Assembly: GCF_026109735.1 (NCBI RefSeq)
Contig: NZ_CP069620.1
Location: 2,728,001-2,792,000 of the forward strand
From: Salinimicrobium tongyeongense
Lineage (GTDB): Bacteria; Bacteroidota; Bacteroidia; Flavobacteriales; Flavobacteriaceae
Reading direction: 5' to 3'
Length of the DNA: 64,000 nucleotides
The stretch's first letter is position 1, and each line of letters starts with the position of its first letter. Made by a program: the position numbers and the translations under genes. This document shows positions 9,069-17,123 of the stretch, in pieces. The notes under the pieces were generated by a model. The model was not told the DNA's origin and did not search any database. It saw only the letters and a list, made by a program, of their open reading frames with translations.

Positions 9069-10328
9069 ATGGCAGATTTATTTAATAAAATATATAAGGA
9101 TAAAGGGCCTTTAGGAAAGTGGAGTGAAGTAGCCGAAGGTTACTTTGTATTTCCAAAACTGGAAGGGCCTATTTCCAACAGGATGAAATTCCAGGGTAAA
9201 GATGTGATAACCTGGAGTGTGAACGATTACCTGGGGCTGGCAAACCATCCCGAAGTGAGAAAGGTAGACGCCGAGGCGGCTGCCGAATGGGGTTCTGCGT
9301 ATCCCATGGGGGCAAGAATGATGAGTGGTCACACCTCTCTACACGAAAAGCTGCAGGATGAACTTGCTGCTTTTGTGAACAAAGAAGCTGCCTACCTGCT
9401 TAACTTTGGATACCAGGGAATGGTTTCTACCATTGATGCCCTTGTGTCTAAAAAAGACGTTATTGTTTATGATGTTGATGCTCACGCCTGTATTATAGAT
9501 GGGGTTCGCCTGCACCTTGGCCAGCGCTTTACCTATAAGCACAACGACATGGAGAGCATTGAGAAGAACCTGCAGCGTGCCGAGAAGATCACCGAGCAAA
9601 CCGGAGGCGGGATACTGGTTATTTCTGAAGGGGTCTTCGGAATGAGGGGAGAACAGGGGAAACTTAAGGAAATAGTGGCGTTAAAAGAAAAATACAACTT
9701 CAGGCTGCTTGTTGATGATGCACACGGCTTTGGTACTCTTGGTAAAACAGGAGCAGGAGCAGGTGAGGAGCAGGGAGTGCAGGATGGAATTGATGTATAT
9801 TTTGCCACTTTTGCCAAGTCCCTTGCCAGTACTGGTGCTTTCATAGCAGCCGATCGTGAGATCATAGATTACCTGAAGTATAACCTTCGTTCCCAAATGT
9901 TCGCCAAGTCCCTGCAAATGCAGCTGGTTATTGGTGCCCTTAAGCGTCTCGAGATGCTCAAGACCAAACCCGAGCTTAAAGAAAAACTTTGGGAGAACGT
10001 AAACGCGCTTCAAAACGGATTAAAATCCCGAGGCTTCGATATAGGAACCACTCAAAGTTGTGTAACTCCTGTGTATCTTCAGGGAAGTATTCCCGAAGCA
10101 ATGGCTTTGGTGAACGACCTTAGGGAGAATTACGGGATCTTCTGTTCAATTGTAGTGTACCCGGTAATTCCGAAGGGTCTTATCCTGCTAAGGTTAATTC
10201 CTACAGCGGCCCATACGCTCGAAGATGTGGAAGAGACCTTGAACGCCTTCTCTGCGATTAGGGAACGCCTTGAAAACGGAACTTACAAAAGATTATCAGC
10301 CGGGGTTGCAGCCACGATGGAAAAATAA
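9069..10328 (+). CDS. Alpha-oxoamine synthase: serine palmitoyltransferase- or cysteate acyltransferase-like
   Basis: 419 aa, fold-type I PLP enzyme. Key residues seen: His139 (DAHACIIDG, stacks on PLP in this family), Asp217 and His219 in VDDAHGFG, and Lys250 in FAKSLAS as the Schiff base. Family knowledge: these enzymes condense an amino acid with an acyl thioester and release CO2; Bacteroidota use them for sphingolipids (serine) or sulfonolipids such as capnine (cysteate). Glycine-using KBL and ALAS are alternatives, but the lipid role fits the phylum best. The preceding cysteine-synthase-like gene favours cysteate slightly. Ends at a strong terminator. Confidence 0.85.
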   Translation: MADLFNKIYKDKGPLGKWSEVAEGYFVFPKLEGPISNRMKFQGKDVITWSVNDYLGLANHPEVRKVDAEAAAEWGSAYPMGARMMSGHTSLHEKLQDELAAFVNKEAAYLLNFGYQGMVSTIDALVSKKDVIVYDVDAHACIIDGVRLHLGQRFTYKHNDMESIEKNLQRAEKITEQTGGGILVISEGVFGMRGEQGKLKEIVALKEKYNFRLLVDDAHGFGTLGKTGAGAGEEQGVQDGIDVYFATFAKSLASTGAFIAADREIIDYLKYNLRSQMFAKSLQMQLVIGALKRLEMLKTKPELKEKLWENVNALQNGLKSRGFDIGTTQSCVTPVYLQGSIPEAMALVNDLRENYGIFCSIVVYPVIPKGLILLRLIPTAAHTLEDVEETLNAFSAIRERLENGTYKRLSAGVAATMEK

Positions 10329-10348
10329 TTTCTGAAATACATATCTTT

Positions 10349-10377
10349 AAAAATCCCCTTCAAAAAGGGGATTTTTT
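10349..10377 (+). terminator. Rho-independent terminator
   Basis: 12-bp stem AAAAATCCCCTT/AAGGGGATTTTT with a CAAA loop and a trailing T run, 20 bp after the alpha-oxoamine synthase stop. Confidence 0.9.
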
Positions 10378-10481
10378 TATACCTCCTTTTTTCATTTTTA
10401 TAATTTGTTTAGTATAAAAACCACAATTTTAAACTTATCTTCTTCCGAAGTGATTTAATAATTATAAAATTTTTGAATACT

Positions 10482-11090
10482 ATGGAAGATATTAAAGTAG
10501 CCGTGATCTATTACAGTTCTACCGGAACAAATTACCAGCTGGCAAAATGGGCAGCAGAAACCGCAAAAGACCAGGGTGCCGAAGTTAGGCTTCGAAAAGT
10601 TAAGGAGCTGGCTCCCAAAGAAGCTATTGAGGCCAATGAAGACTGGAAAAAACATGTGGAAGCCACAAAAGAGGTACAGGAAGCTTCGATGGATGACCTT
10701 GAGTGGGCCGATTGTTATATTTTTAGTGCCCCCACCCGTTATGGCAACCTTCCATCCCAGTTTAAGCAGTTCCTGGACACCACCGGCGGATTGTGGTTTA
10801 ACGGAAAACTGGCCAATAAAGTGGTGAGCGGAATGACCAGTGCAAGCAACGTGCATGGCGGGCAGGAATCAACCTTACTTTCTCTGTACAAAACCATGTT
10901 CCACTGGGGTGCTATTGTTGCCGCACCGGGCTATACCGATGAAGCAATTTTCAATGCCGGCGGAAATCCTTACGGGGTGAGTATAACGGCAGGGAAAGAA
11001 GCGATGGGAGATAAAGTGAAGAAAGCTGTTGCCCACCAGGTAAAGCGCACCATGACTCTGGGAAAATGGGTGAAAAAAGGCAGCGAATAA
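10482..11090 (+). CDS. wrbA: NAD(P)H:quinone oxidoreductase, WrbA family
   Basis: 202 aa flavodoxin-fold protein. The FMN phosphate loop YYSSTGTNYQLA is at the N-terminus, followed by FSAPTRYGNLPSQFKQFLD and TSASNVHGGQEST, all typical of WrbA. Family knowledge: a tetrameric FMN enzyme that reduces quinones by two electrons and limits oxidative stress. ATG at 10482 is preferred; a TTG three codons upstream is also in frame but less likely. The gene ends inside a copy of the dispersed palindrome. Confidence 0.92.
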   Translation: MEDIKVAVIYYSSTGTNYQLAKWAAETAKDQGAEVRLRKVKELAPKEAIEANEDWKKHVEATKEVQEASMDDLEWADCYIFSAPTRYGNLPSQFKQFLDTTGGLWFNGKLANKVVSGMTSASNVHGGQESTLLSLYKTMFHWGAIVAAPGYTDEAIFNAGGNPYGVSITAGKEAMGDKVKKAVAHQVKRTMTLGKWVKKGSE

Positions 11091-11101
11091 TGCCATTTTT
11101 G
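11085..11101. repeat. Dispersed palindrome copy overlapping wrbA stop, 15/17
   Basis: GAATAATGCCATTTTTG overlaps the wrbA stop codon. A shorter inverted repeat TGCCATTTTTGGCA with downstream T-rich sequence could act as a terminator between the convergent wrbA and DUF3037 genes. Confidence 0.6.
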
Positions 11102-11122
11102 GCACCTTATTTTTTATAAAAG

Positions 11123-11506
11123 TTAGAGCACAAGTTCAGAGAAGAGGCGCTGCAGCGTAAGGTCTAAATCGGTACACAGGCCCGGGTGTGGCCTTGAAGT
11201 CTGTATTACCGAACTGCGCACCGCGGTGAGCCATCTAAACCTGGAAGGAATATCCATTTGTGCAATGGGGCCGCCATTTTTCGCGCCTTCACATATGAGT
11301 TTGAACGATTGCAGGTTCTTTTCCAGCTGTTCCAGGTCGAGATCCTGGCACAGGCTGAGCAACTTTGCGCTGTCCAGCTTATACCTCACCTGCAGGTACT
11401 TCTCTTCTTTGCAAAAAACCACCACGCCCACATTGAGAAATTCTTCGCGTTCTACCCGTGGTACTACTCGCAAAGTGGCATATTCATATAAGTGCTTGTC
11501 TGGCAT
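11123..11506 (-). CDS. DUF3037 protein, partner of HipA-like kinase
   Basis: 127 aa. The N-terminal YEYATLRVVPRVEREEFLNVGVVVF pattern (read in two parts: YEYATLRVVPRVE, then EEFLNVGVVVF) is the DUF3037 signature. Function is unknown. The gene overlaps the 3' end of the HipA-like kinase by 23 bp, a tight translational coupling. Family knowledge: DUF3037 genes are recurrently next to HipA-like kinases, so a two-protein complex or toxin-antitoxin-like pair is plausible but unproved. Confidence 0.8.
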   Translation of the reverse strand: MPDKHLYEYATLRVVPRVEREEFLNVGVVVFCKEEKYLQVRYKLDSAKLLSLCQDLDLEQLEKNLQSFKLICEGAKNGGPIAQMDIPSRFRWLTAVRSSVIQTSRPHPGLCTDLDLTLQRLFSELVL

Positions 11507-12278
11507 TTTCTGCTTCTTTTATAAATGTTTCTGAATTTTGAAGGCGAATCTCCAGAAATTTAATGTAGGCATCCCGCAGTTCTTCCGCAGTAAGCTCAGT
11601 GTCTCTCCATTCTAACCAGTCTTGTGGTAAACCTTCCACAATTTCCCTGATTTTTTCCCTGTTCAGCAGCAGTTTTATACTCCTGTCGGCTTCCCAAAGC
11701 CGGGTGGCCTGCGGAAGCAGGACGTGATCTTTAATTAAGCTGAAAGGGCTTAGCGCATGCTTCTCGAGATTGCTCCAGGAATGGTGAAAATAAAAAGAGG
11801 CGCCGTGATCAATAAGCCAGAGTTCCCGGTGCCAGATAAGCATATTGGTGTTCCTGAAGCTGCGGTCTACGTTGGTGATAAAGGCATCCAGCCATACGAT
11901 TTTAGAAGCGGTGGCTTCATCTACGGTAGTAACGGCAGGGTCAAAATTTATGGCACCCGAAAGGAAGTGCAGCGCAAGGTTCAGGCCCTGGCTCCCCTGA
12001 AGCAGGTCCTGGATTTCTTCATCGCCTTCGGTACGGCCAAAGGCTTCATCGAGATTGGCGAAAACCAGCTCGGGAACCTTTAACCCAATGGCCCTGGCTA
12101 TTTCCCCTCCCAAAAATTCGGAAATAAGGGCTTTCACTCCGTGGCCTGCGCCCCGAAACTTCAGGACGTATTTAAAATCGTCATCTGCCTCGGCCAGTGC
12201 AGGGAGGGAGCCGCCTTCCCGTAGCGGTGCGATGTAACGGCAAACAGTAACGGTACGTATATCTTTTATGTTTCCCAT
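11484..12278 (-). CDS. HipA-like kinase
   Basis: 264 aa from ATG at 12278; an upstream in-frame ATG at 12311 is less likely. YVLKFRG holds a candidate ATP-binding lysine, LDAFITNVDRSFRNTNML resembles the catalytic loop (Asp in NVDR with Asn four and six residues on), and LIDHGASF carries the metal-binding Asp. It is shorter than HipA toxins (about 440 aa) and lacks a HipB-type HTH neighbour. Known HipA proteins phosphorylate aminoacyl-tRNA synthetases and slow growth; whether this one does is unknown. Paired with the DUF3037 gene downstream. Confidence 0.8.
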   Translation of the reverse strand: MGNIKDIRTVTVCRYIAPLREGGSLPALAEADDDFKYVLKFRGAGHGVKALISEFLGGEIARAIGLKVPELVFANLDEAFGRTEGDEEIQDLLQGSQGLNLALHFLSGAINFDPAVTTVDEATASKIVWLDAFITNVDRSFRNTNMLIWHRELWLIDHGASFYFHHSWSNLEKHALSPFSLIKDHVLLPQATRLWEADRSIKLLLNREKIREIVEGLPQDWLEWRDTELTAEELRDAYIKFLEIRLQNSETFIKEAENARQALI

Positions 12279-12647
12279 AGAAGCCTCAAAAATAGCTTTT
12301 CTGAAGCACATTTACAGCTCCTGGTCAAAGCTTCTGGCTAATTCCAAAAATATCTCCCAAATCTGGCCTTTTTGACACCTCAGCCTGAACTTGGGCATAA
12401 AATTGTTTTCTTCGGAAGGAAAATCCTTCAGCATATATCTTTTGCTGAAAATATTACTTCAGGATAAGACGATAAAAATAACTTTTAGGGAATCAAACTG
12501 GCTTATGTATTTTCAGCAGGGCCTTTTTCAACTTCCGAAGGGATCCTGAAGCAGCTGTGTCAACTTACCCTGCCTGTATTTAAAGGAAAGTCTACACCCG
12601 GTTTGTGGTGCAGACGTGTTTGCATTAAAAATTGTTTTTGAAAAAAG
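12279..12647. other. Intergenic region, nothing recognised
   Basis: About 370 bp upstream of the HipA-like gene and downstream of a minus-strand unknown gene. I see no convincing ORF, terminator with T tract, or TAnnTTTG promoter, only AT-rich, non-repetitive sequence. Confidence 0.5.
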
Positions 12648-13091
12648 TTAGGCGAGAAGCCTTTTTTGTTTTTGCTGTTTTAGGGCCCTGCCCACGGTTT
12701 GAAAAATATCCCTTTTTAACCGCTTGTACTGGCGGGAATAATGGGTAACGTCGTTGAGAATTTCTTTGTGTTCTTGCCGGTATACGTGGCCCTCTCTTTG
12801 TTCGTTGGTGTTTTCAAGCAATTCCCGAAGTTTCTTGATGTGATCGGCAACGCGTTTTTCCAGAAGTTTCAGGTCTTTTCTGGAAAGGTCTAACTGCTCA
12901 ATAAGCTCTTTTATGCGGGAAAAAAGCTGGGATTCGATAATGGGCAGGGTGTATTCTTTTAGCATATCTTCAAAAAACCGGTGTTCGTCTTTAATGAAGT
13001 TAAGTTCAGATTTCCACTGCAAGGAGGAGAAATGCATTTCATCGGGTGTTTTCCACTCAATGTACCTGTAGTTATGTGCCTTATTTTCCAT
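12648..13091 (-). CDS. Coiled-coil protein of unknown function (paralogue 1)
   Basis: 147 aa, no signal peptide, no membrane segment, very rich in Lys, Glu, Leu and Gln, predicted to be almost wholly helical (residues about 25-140). It resembles the next protein upstream in length and layout: WKSELNFIKDE near residue 26 corresponds to WKERLAFFKEE there, and both end with a basic tail after a YSRQYKRLK/FARKFRKFK-like segment. No known family recognised. The pair lies beside a stress-gene cluster, which hints at a stress role but is only context. Confidence 0.7.
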   Translation of the reverse strand: MENKAHNYRYIEWKTPDEMHFSSLQWKSELNFIKDEHRFFEDMLKEYTLPIIESQLFSRIKELIEQLDLSRKDLKLLEKRVADHIKKLRELLENTNEQREGHVYRQEHKEILNDVTHYSRQYKRLKRDIFQTVGRALKQQKQKRLLA

Positions 13092-13110
13092 GGCAAAAAG
13101 ATTTAGACTG

Positions 13111-13542
13111 TTAATGCTCTTTACTGGTACGCCTTAGCAACCGGCCGGTGTAAGAATAAACTTCCAACTTAAATTTCCTGAATTTCCTGGCGAAATTCAG
13201 AACGCTTTCTTTGAGTTTTAAATGTTCTTCGTGGTAGAAGACTTCGCAACTTATATCTTCACACTCGAGTATTCCTTCAATATCATAACGATGGTTATGC
13301 ACCCGGGTGGTGAGATCGAGGCATTCAAGTTTAAAATTTTGCAACTCATCATAGAACAACTGCAGCCGTTCGTAGAGGTTGAGTATATTTTTCTGAAAGA
13401 TGTCTGCACTTAGATACAGGTTCAGGAAATTAATTTCCTCTTTAAAGAATGCGAGCCTTTCTTTCCACCTGCTGTTTTCCTTTAACAGGCGTGCTATCTC
13501 TTTTTCGTTGGCAGAAAAATTTCTGGAGGTGTTCCGGTTCAT
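13111..13542 (-). CDS. Coiled-coil protein of unknown function (paralogue 2)
   Basis: 143 aa, helical and charged, without signal peptide or membrane segment. Shares the pattern of the following gene (WKERLAFFKEEINFL near residue 26; HxEEHLKLKESVLNFARKFRKFKLE near 108, compare YRQEHKEILNDVTHYSRQYKRLKRD, read as aligned segments). The two genes are 19 bp apart and probably form an operon. Duplication followed by divergence is the simplest explanation. I do not recognise the family. Confidence 0.7.
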   Translation of the reverse strand: MNRNTSRNFSANEKEIARLLKENSRWKERLAFFKEEINFLNLYLSADIFQKNILNLYERLQLFYDELQNFKLECLDLTTRVHNHRYDIEGILECEDISCEVFYHEEHLKLKESVLNFARKFRKFKLEVYSYTGRLLRRTSKEH

Positions 13543-13698
13543 AATCTGCTGTATTTAAGTTATTAAGGTAAGCATAAAATCCCTTTGTCAAGATGACATA
13601 TATCAGATTAAAAAAATATGCTGAAGAAATTACTGGCTCCCGGATTCAAGGAAAAAACACCTAAAATTTTAACTAAAATATTTTTTCATCGGGATGTT

Positions 13699-13726
13699 TT
13701 GAGTGTCAAAAAATAGTATACATTTG
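13699..13726 (+). promoter_or_regulatory. Bacteroidota promoter, TTG-N17-TAnnTTTG
   Basis: TTG at 13699-13701, 17 bp spacer, TACATTTG at 13719-13726. It lies 31 bp upstream of the small lipoprotein ATG. Both elements match the flavobacterial housekeeping consensus. Confidence 0.7.
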
Positions 13727-13756
13727 GCGCCTCAAACAATTAATAATTCATTTAAA

Positions 13757-13981
13757 ATGAAAAAATCCTTTTTGACTTTTGCTGCTATCGCATTAGTATT
13801 CTCTTTTACTTCTTGTAAAGAAACAGCTACTGAAACCACTGAAGAAGGTGCAGTAGAAGTGATCGAAACTCCTGAGACCCAAGTTGAGGTTGAGGCTGTT
13901 GAGAGCGAAGAAATTGTTGATACTACCAGCACTGGCGGTGACGTAGTAGAAGACATTACAGATACTACTTCTGTAGAATAA
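13757..13981 (+). CDS. Small acidic lipoprotein of unknown function
   Basis: 74 aa from ATG at 13757; an upstream in-frame ATG at 13703 falls inside the promoter and is rejected. Lipoprotein signal with lipobox FTSC (Cys20), then a tail made almost only of Glu, Thr, Val, Asp and Ser, probably disordered. No enzymatic domain. Such small acidic lipoproteins are common in flavobacteria without known role. It has a strong promoter and is followed by the convergent MBL nuclease gene. Confidence 0.75.
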   Translation: MKKSFLTFAAIALVFSFTSCKETATETTEEGAVEVIETPETQVEVEAVESEEIVDTTSTGGDVVEDITDTTSVE

Positions 13982-14053
13982 TTTGATTCTATAGAACCCG
14001 GCATTGAAGAATGTCTAATGAGAATCCGTGGCGAGAGCTGCGGATTTTTTCAT

Positions 14054-15427
14054 TTAAACAGCCAGGCTTATGGTTTCCCCAAGATGCGGGATCTCTGCAT
14101 GCCAGGCGTCCTGGTCTTTTATTTTTACGCGTAGTACATCTGCGGCTTTTTTCTCCCCGTGAACCAGGAATATCCTTATGGGGTCAGCTTGCAATTCACT
14201 CAGCCATTCCAGTAACCCGGCCTGGTCAGCATGGGCAGAGAGGCTGTTAATGGTCTTTATTTCTGCTTTCACCTGGTAGTATTTTCCGAAGATCTTTACA
14301 TCGGGCACACCTTCCTGCAGTTGCCTGCCTTTGGTGCCTTCTGCCTGAAAGCCGACCAAAAGCACGGTGGTTTCAGGTTTTTCCAGGTAAAATCTTAAAT
14401 AGGTGAGTACCCTTCCGCCTGTCACCATCCCGCTTCCGGCAATCACAACTTTGGGCTGAGGGTCTTCAATGGTCTTCCAGGTATCTTTATAACTGGTAAT
14501 GATCCTGAAGAATTTCTTCATCTTCTTGAAATCTTCAGTATTTAATTTGTGCCACGACATATACCTGCTAAAGACCTTAAATACCTCATTGCCCATGGGA
14601 CTGTCAATATATACAGGTATTCTCGGAATCTTATTTTTCTGGTAACCGCTGTAGATTTTATACATCAGGGTTTGCAGGCGCTCCACGGCAAAACCCGGAA
14701 TAATAAGTGTTCCCCTCCTGCTGATGGTATTGTTGATGGCTGAGGCCAAGATACTGTCTGCGTCTTCCTGAGGGTGCAACCTGTCGCCATAGGTGCTTTC
14801 AAGGAATAGATAATCTGCATACTGGGGCTGTAATGGCGCTTCCAGAAGTAGATCGTCTTTTCTTCCTATATCTCCTGAAAAGACAAAGATCTTTCCGTTG
14901 AGGTTTAATTCAATGAAGGTAGCTCCCAGGATATGAGCATTTCGTCTAAACCTTAGCTTCACCTTTTCTGAAATATCTATCCATTCTTCTGTTCTTACAG
15001 ATTTGAACAACCTGATGGTTTGTTCAACATCCTTCTCATCATAAAGAGGTAGGGCAGGTTGATGTACAGAGTAATGTTCTTCATTGGCACGCCGGGCGTC
15101 TTCCTCCTGTATCCTGGCACTGTCGGTTAGAATTATTTCAGCGATAGCGAGGGTAGGAGAGGTGCCTAAAATGTCATTTTTGAAACCTTCTTTCACGAGC
15201 TTTGGCAGGTAACCGGTATGATCTAAATGCCCGTGGGTGAGCAGGATAAGATCGATTTTTTCGGGAGGAAAGGGAAAAGCTTTCCAGTTGAATTCCCTCA
15301 ACTCCTTAAGCCCCTGAAATAACCCGCAGTCAACCAGGATGTTCATCCAGGGAGTCTCCAGGAGGAATTTTGATCCTGTTACCGTGCCTGCAGCACCTAA
15401 AAAGTGGATATTGACTAAGTTTTTCAT
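14054..15427 (-). CDS. Metallo-beta-lactamase/beta-CASP ribonuclease
   Basis: 457 aa. Zinc motif THGHLDHTG (His65, His67, Asp69, His70), later NAHILGA and FSGDIGR, the beta-CASP insert around 240-350, IAGSGMVTGGR, and the RMMBL segment with SLSAHADQ and FLVHGE near the C-terminus. Family knowledge: bacterial and archaeal members related to CPSF73/YSH1 act as RNA endo- or exonucleases. The gene overlaps the ATP-cone/Mrr nuclease gene by 4 bp (ATGA), so they are translated together. A dispersed-palindrome copy lies inside the gene. Confidence 0.9.
   Translation of the reverse strand: MKNLVNIHFLGAAGTVTGSKFLLETPWMNILVDCGLFQGLKELREFNWKAFPFPPEKIDLILLTHGHLDHTGYLPKLVKEGFKNDILGTSPTLAIAEIILTDSARIQEEDARRANEEHYSVHQPALPLYDEKDVEQTIRLFKSVRTEEWIDISEKVKLRFRRNAHILGATFIELNLNGKIFVFSGDIGRKDDLLLEAPLQPQYADYLFLESTYGDRLHPQEDADSILASAINNTISRRGTLIIPGFAVERLQTLMYKIYSGYQKNKIPRIPVYIDSPMGNEVFKVFSRYMSWHKLNTEDFKKMKKFFRIITSYKDTWKTIEDPQPKVVIAGSGMVTGGRVLTYLRFYLEKPETTVLLVGFQAEGTKGRQLQEGVPDVKIFGKYYQVKAEIKTINSLSAHADQAGLLEWLSELQADPIRIFLVHGEKKAADVLRVKIKDQDAWHAEIPHLGETISLAV
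15166..15182. repeat. Dispersed palindrome copy in coding sequence, 16/17
   Basis: CTAAAATGTCATTTTTG, encoding part of FKNDILG in the beta-CASP nuclease. One mismatch to the consensus. Confidence 0.6.
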
Positions 15428-16263
15428 CGTTTATTGGCAGGAGCAATTAAATCCCGCATTTCCTTCAGGATCTTGTGTTTCCTGTTCTTACTTATTTCCA
15501 GCTGGTCTAAAAGAAAATCATCTTTTAATAATTGTCGGCACAACACGTTGTCCCTGCTAAGCAAAAACTGTTTTTCCCTGGCAGTTAACAAGGTGGACAC
15601 GCTTATGGGGTACAAGCCCAATCTATCTATTCTTTCCTTTAAGCCTTGTCCTTTTGGGAAATCCCAGCCTAAGAGCTTTAACCCTACACACTGGCCGTAT
15701 GTAACTGCATCTTTTGTGAATCTCGTGTTGGTTATGACCCATCCCTCATGGCGGACATCGTCTTTATTTTTACTCTTCAGCTGAAAGCTTTCAAGGTCAG
15801 TAAACCTGGAGTGGATATAAAGAGGGATCTTTACATCACATTTTTTGCCCTGTTCACTGTGAAATTTACATTCCATGAACATCTTCACACCTGCAGTTTC
15901 AGCAATAACATCAACTTCGTGGCTTACACAGGTTCCCTGGAGCGTCTGCCCCACTTTTACCTTAAAACCGCTATTTTCAAACAGTGCTCCAATAAATTTT
16001 TCAAAAGGAAAACCTGTGGGGCCAAGCTCGTAGATGGCCTTTTTTAGCTTATACCTTGAAGCGGTAAGCCCGTCCTGCTGGCGTAAAAGGTTGAAAGCGG
16101 TCTTGTAGATTTCTTTAGTCGAAATGTTGGGGTGGAGGTGTGCCTTCAGGTGGTGAAGAATATCTGAGATCACATGCTCCTGCGCGCCGGCCCGTCTAAG
16201 CGAGGAGGCTACTTTTGATTCCGAGAACTCGGAGCTCTCTCCTGAAGCTGTGACGATCTTCAT
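15424..16263 (-). CDS. ATP-cone plus Mrr-like restriction endonuclease protein
   Basis: 279 aa. N-terminal ATP-cone (about 1-85: KIVTASGESSEFSESKVASSL pattern in the first 21 residues, best read as VTASGE then FSESKVASSLRRAG), then a PD-(D/E)xK endonuclease core with Asp118 in HEVDVIAE and Glu131-x-Lys133 in MFMECKFH, and a basic C-terminal helix region. Family knowledge: ATP-cones bind (d)ATP as an allosteric sensor in ribonucleotide reductases; Mrr domains cut DNA. The fusion suggests a nucleotide-gated nuclease. It is co-transcribed with the beta-CASP nuclease and sits 10 bp downstream of the USP genes. Biological role unknown. Confidence 0.82.
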   Translation of the reverse strand: MKIVTASGESSEFSESKVASSLRRAGAQEHVISDILHHLKAHLHPNISTKEIYKTAFNLLRQQDGLTASRYKLKKAIYELGPTGFPFEKFIGALFENSGFKVKVGQTLQGTCVSHEVDVIAETAGVKMFMECKFHSEQGKKCDVKIPLYIHSRFTDLESFQLKSKNKDDVRHEGWVITNTRFTKDAVTYGQCVGLKLLGWDFPKGQGLKERIDRLGLYPISVSTLLTAREKQFLLSRDNVLCRQLLKDDFLLDQLEISKNRKHKILKEMRDLIAPANKR

Positions 16264-16273
16264 ATTTTGTTTT

Positions 16274-17122
16274 TTAAACCTTTCCCGGCTGATGTAGTAC
16301 CAATACCGGAACCTTTGAAAAATGGGCCAGGTTCTTGTAGACCGGGTTTAGGAGCAGGTTTTCCAAAAAACTGTGTTTCTTGTTCACAAAAGCGATCATG
16401 CCACTACCGCGGCTTTCTGTAAAAGAATAGATCCCTAAGGGCACACTCAAATATTCCAGAAAGTGGAATGAGTGCTTTACATCTTCAAGATAATCTCCCA
16501 GCTGCTGCCGGTTTTGGTGCTGGGTTTTGTTGAGGCCGCCTTCTTCTGCGATATGTAATATTCGCAAGGCCGCTTTAAACTGCTTTACCAAAGAAATGAG
16601 GAAATCCAGATCATCGGGAGTAAGGCCTGTTTTAAAGCTGTTGGCCAGCACGATCTCATTGGGCACTTTAAAATCTACATTTGCAGGTACGCTTAGTACA
16701 GGGCAATTTTCAACTTCTTCAATAATGTTCAGGGAGTTGCTGCCATACATCACCTCTTTGTCTTGCGTATGCCCCTGGCTGCCTATCACAACCACATCGG
16801 TGTTTCTCTTCCGAAGTTCTTTTTTGATCGCATCGGGGATGAGAAGGTTGTGGAGGCATATTTGAAAGCTATGTGCGCTGCCTTTAATGCTTTCAAGGCC
16901 TGCCCTGGCTTTTTCCAGTTTTTTCTGAACCTCCTCCCGGGTACGAACTATCACCGCATTGCCGGGTTTGGCAGTTAAATGACTGTCTTCGTAATAATCA
17001 AACACCTTAAAGGCGTGCAGCAAAATAAAATGTGCTTTTTGATCCCTGTACATATCAACCGCATACCTACAGGCATTTTGTGCGTTAGCCGAAAAATCTG
17101 TGGGCAAGAGTACGGTTTTCAT
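16274..17122 (-). CDS. Universal stress protein, tandem UspA domains (1)
   Basis: 282 aa with two UspA folds. Domain 1 has the start VLLPTDFSANAQNACRYA and an ATP-loop-like VVIGSQGH...YGSNS; domain 2 (about 150-280) lost the glycine loop. Family knowledge: USPs bind ATP or act as dimeric stress adaptors in the cytoplasm. Only one base separates it from the next USP, and 10 bp from the Mrr-like gene downstream. Confidence 0.9.
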   Translation of the reverse strand: MKTVLLPTDFSANAQNACRYAVDMYRDQKAHFILLHAFKVFDYYEDSHLTAKPGNAVIVRTREEVQKKLEKARAGLESIKGSAHSFQICLHNLLIPDAIKKELRKRNTDVVVIGSQGHTQDKEVMYGSNSLNIIEEVENCPVLSVPANVDFKVPNEIVLANSFKTGLTPDDLDFLISLVKQFKAALRILHIAEEGGLNKTQHQNRQQLGDYLEDVKHSFHFLEYLSVPLGIYSFTESRGSGMIAFVNKKHSFLENLLLNPVYKNLAHFSKVPVLVLHQPGKV

Positions 17123-17123
17123 T

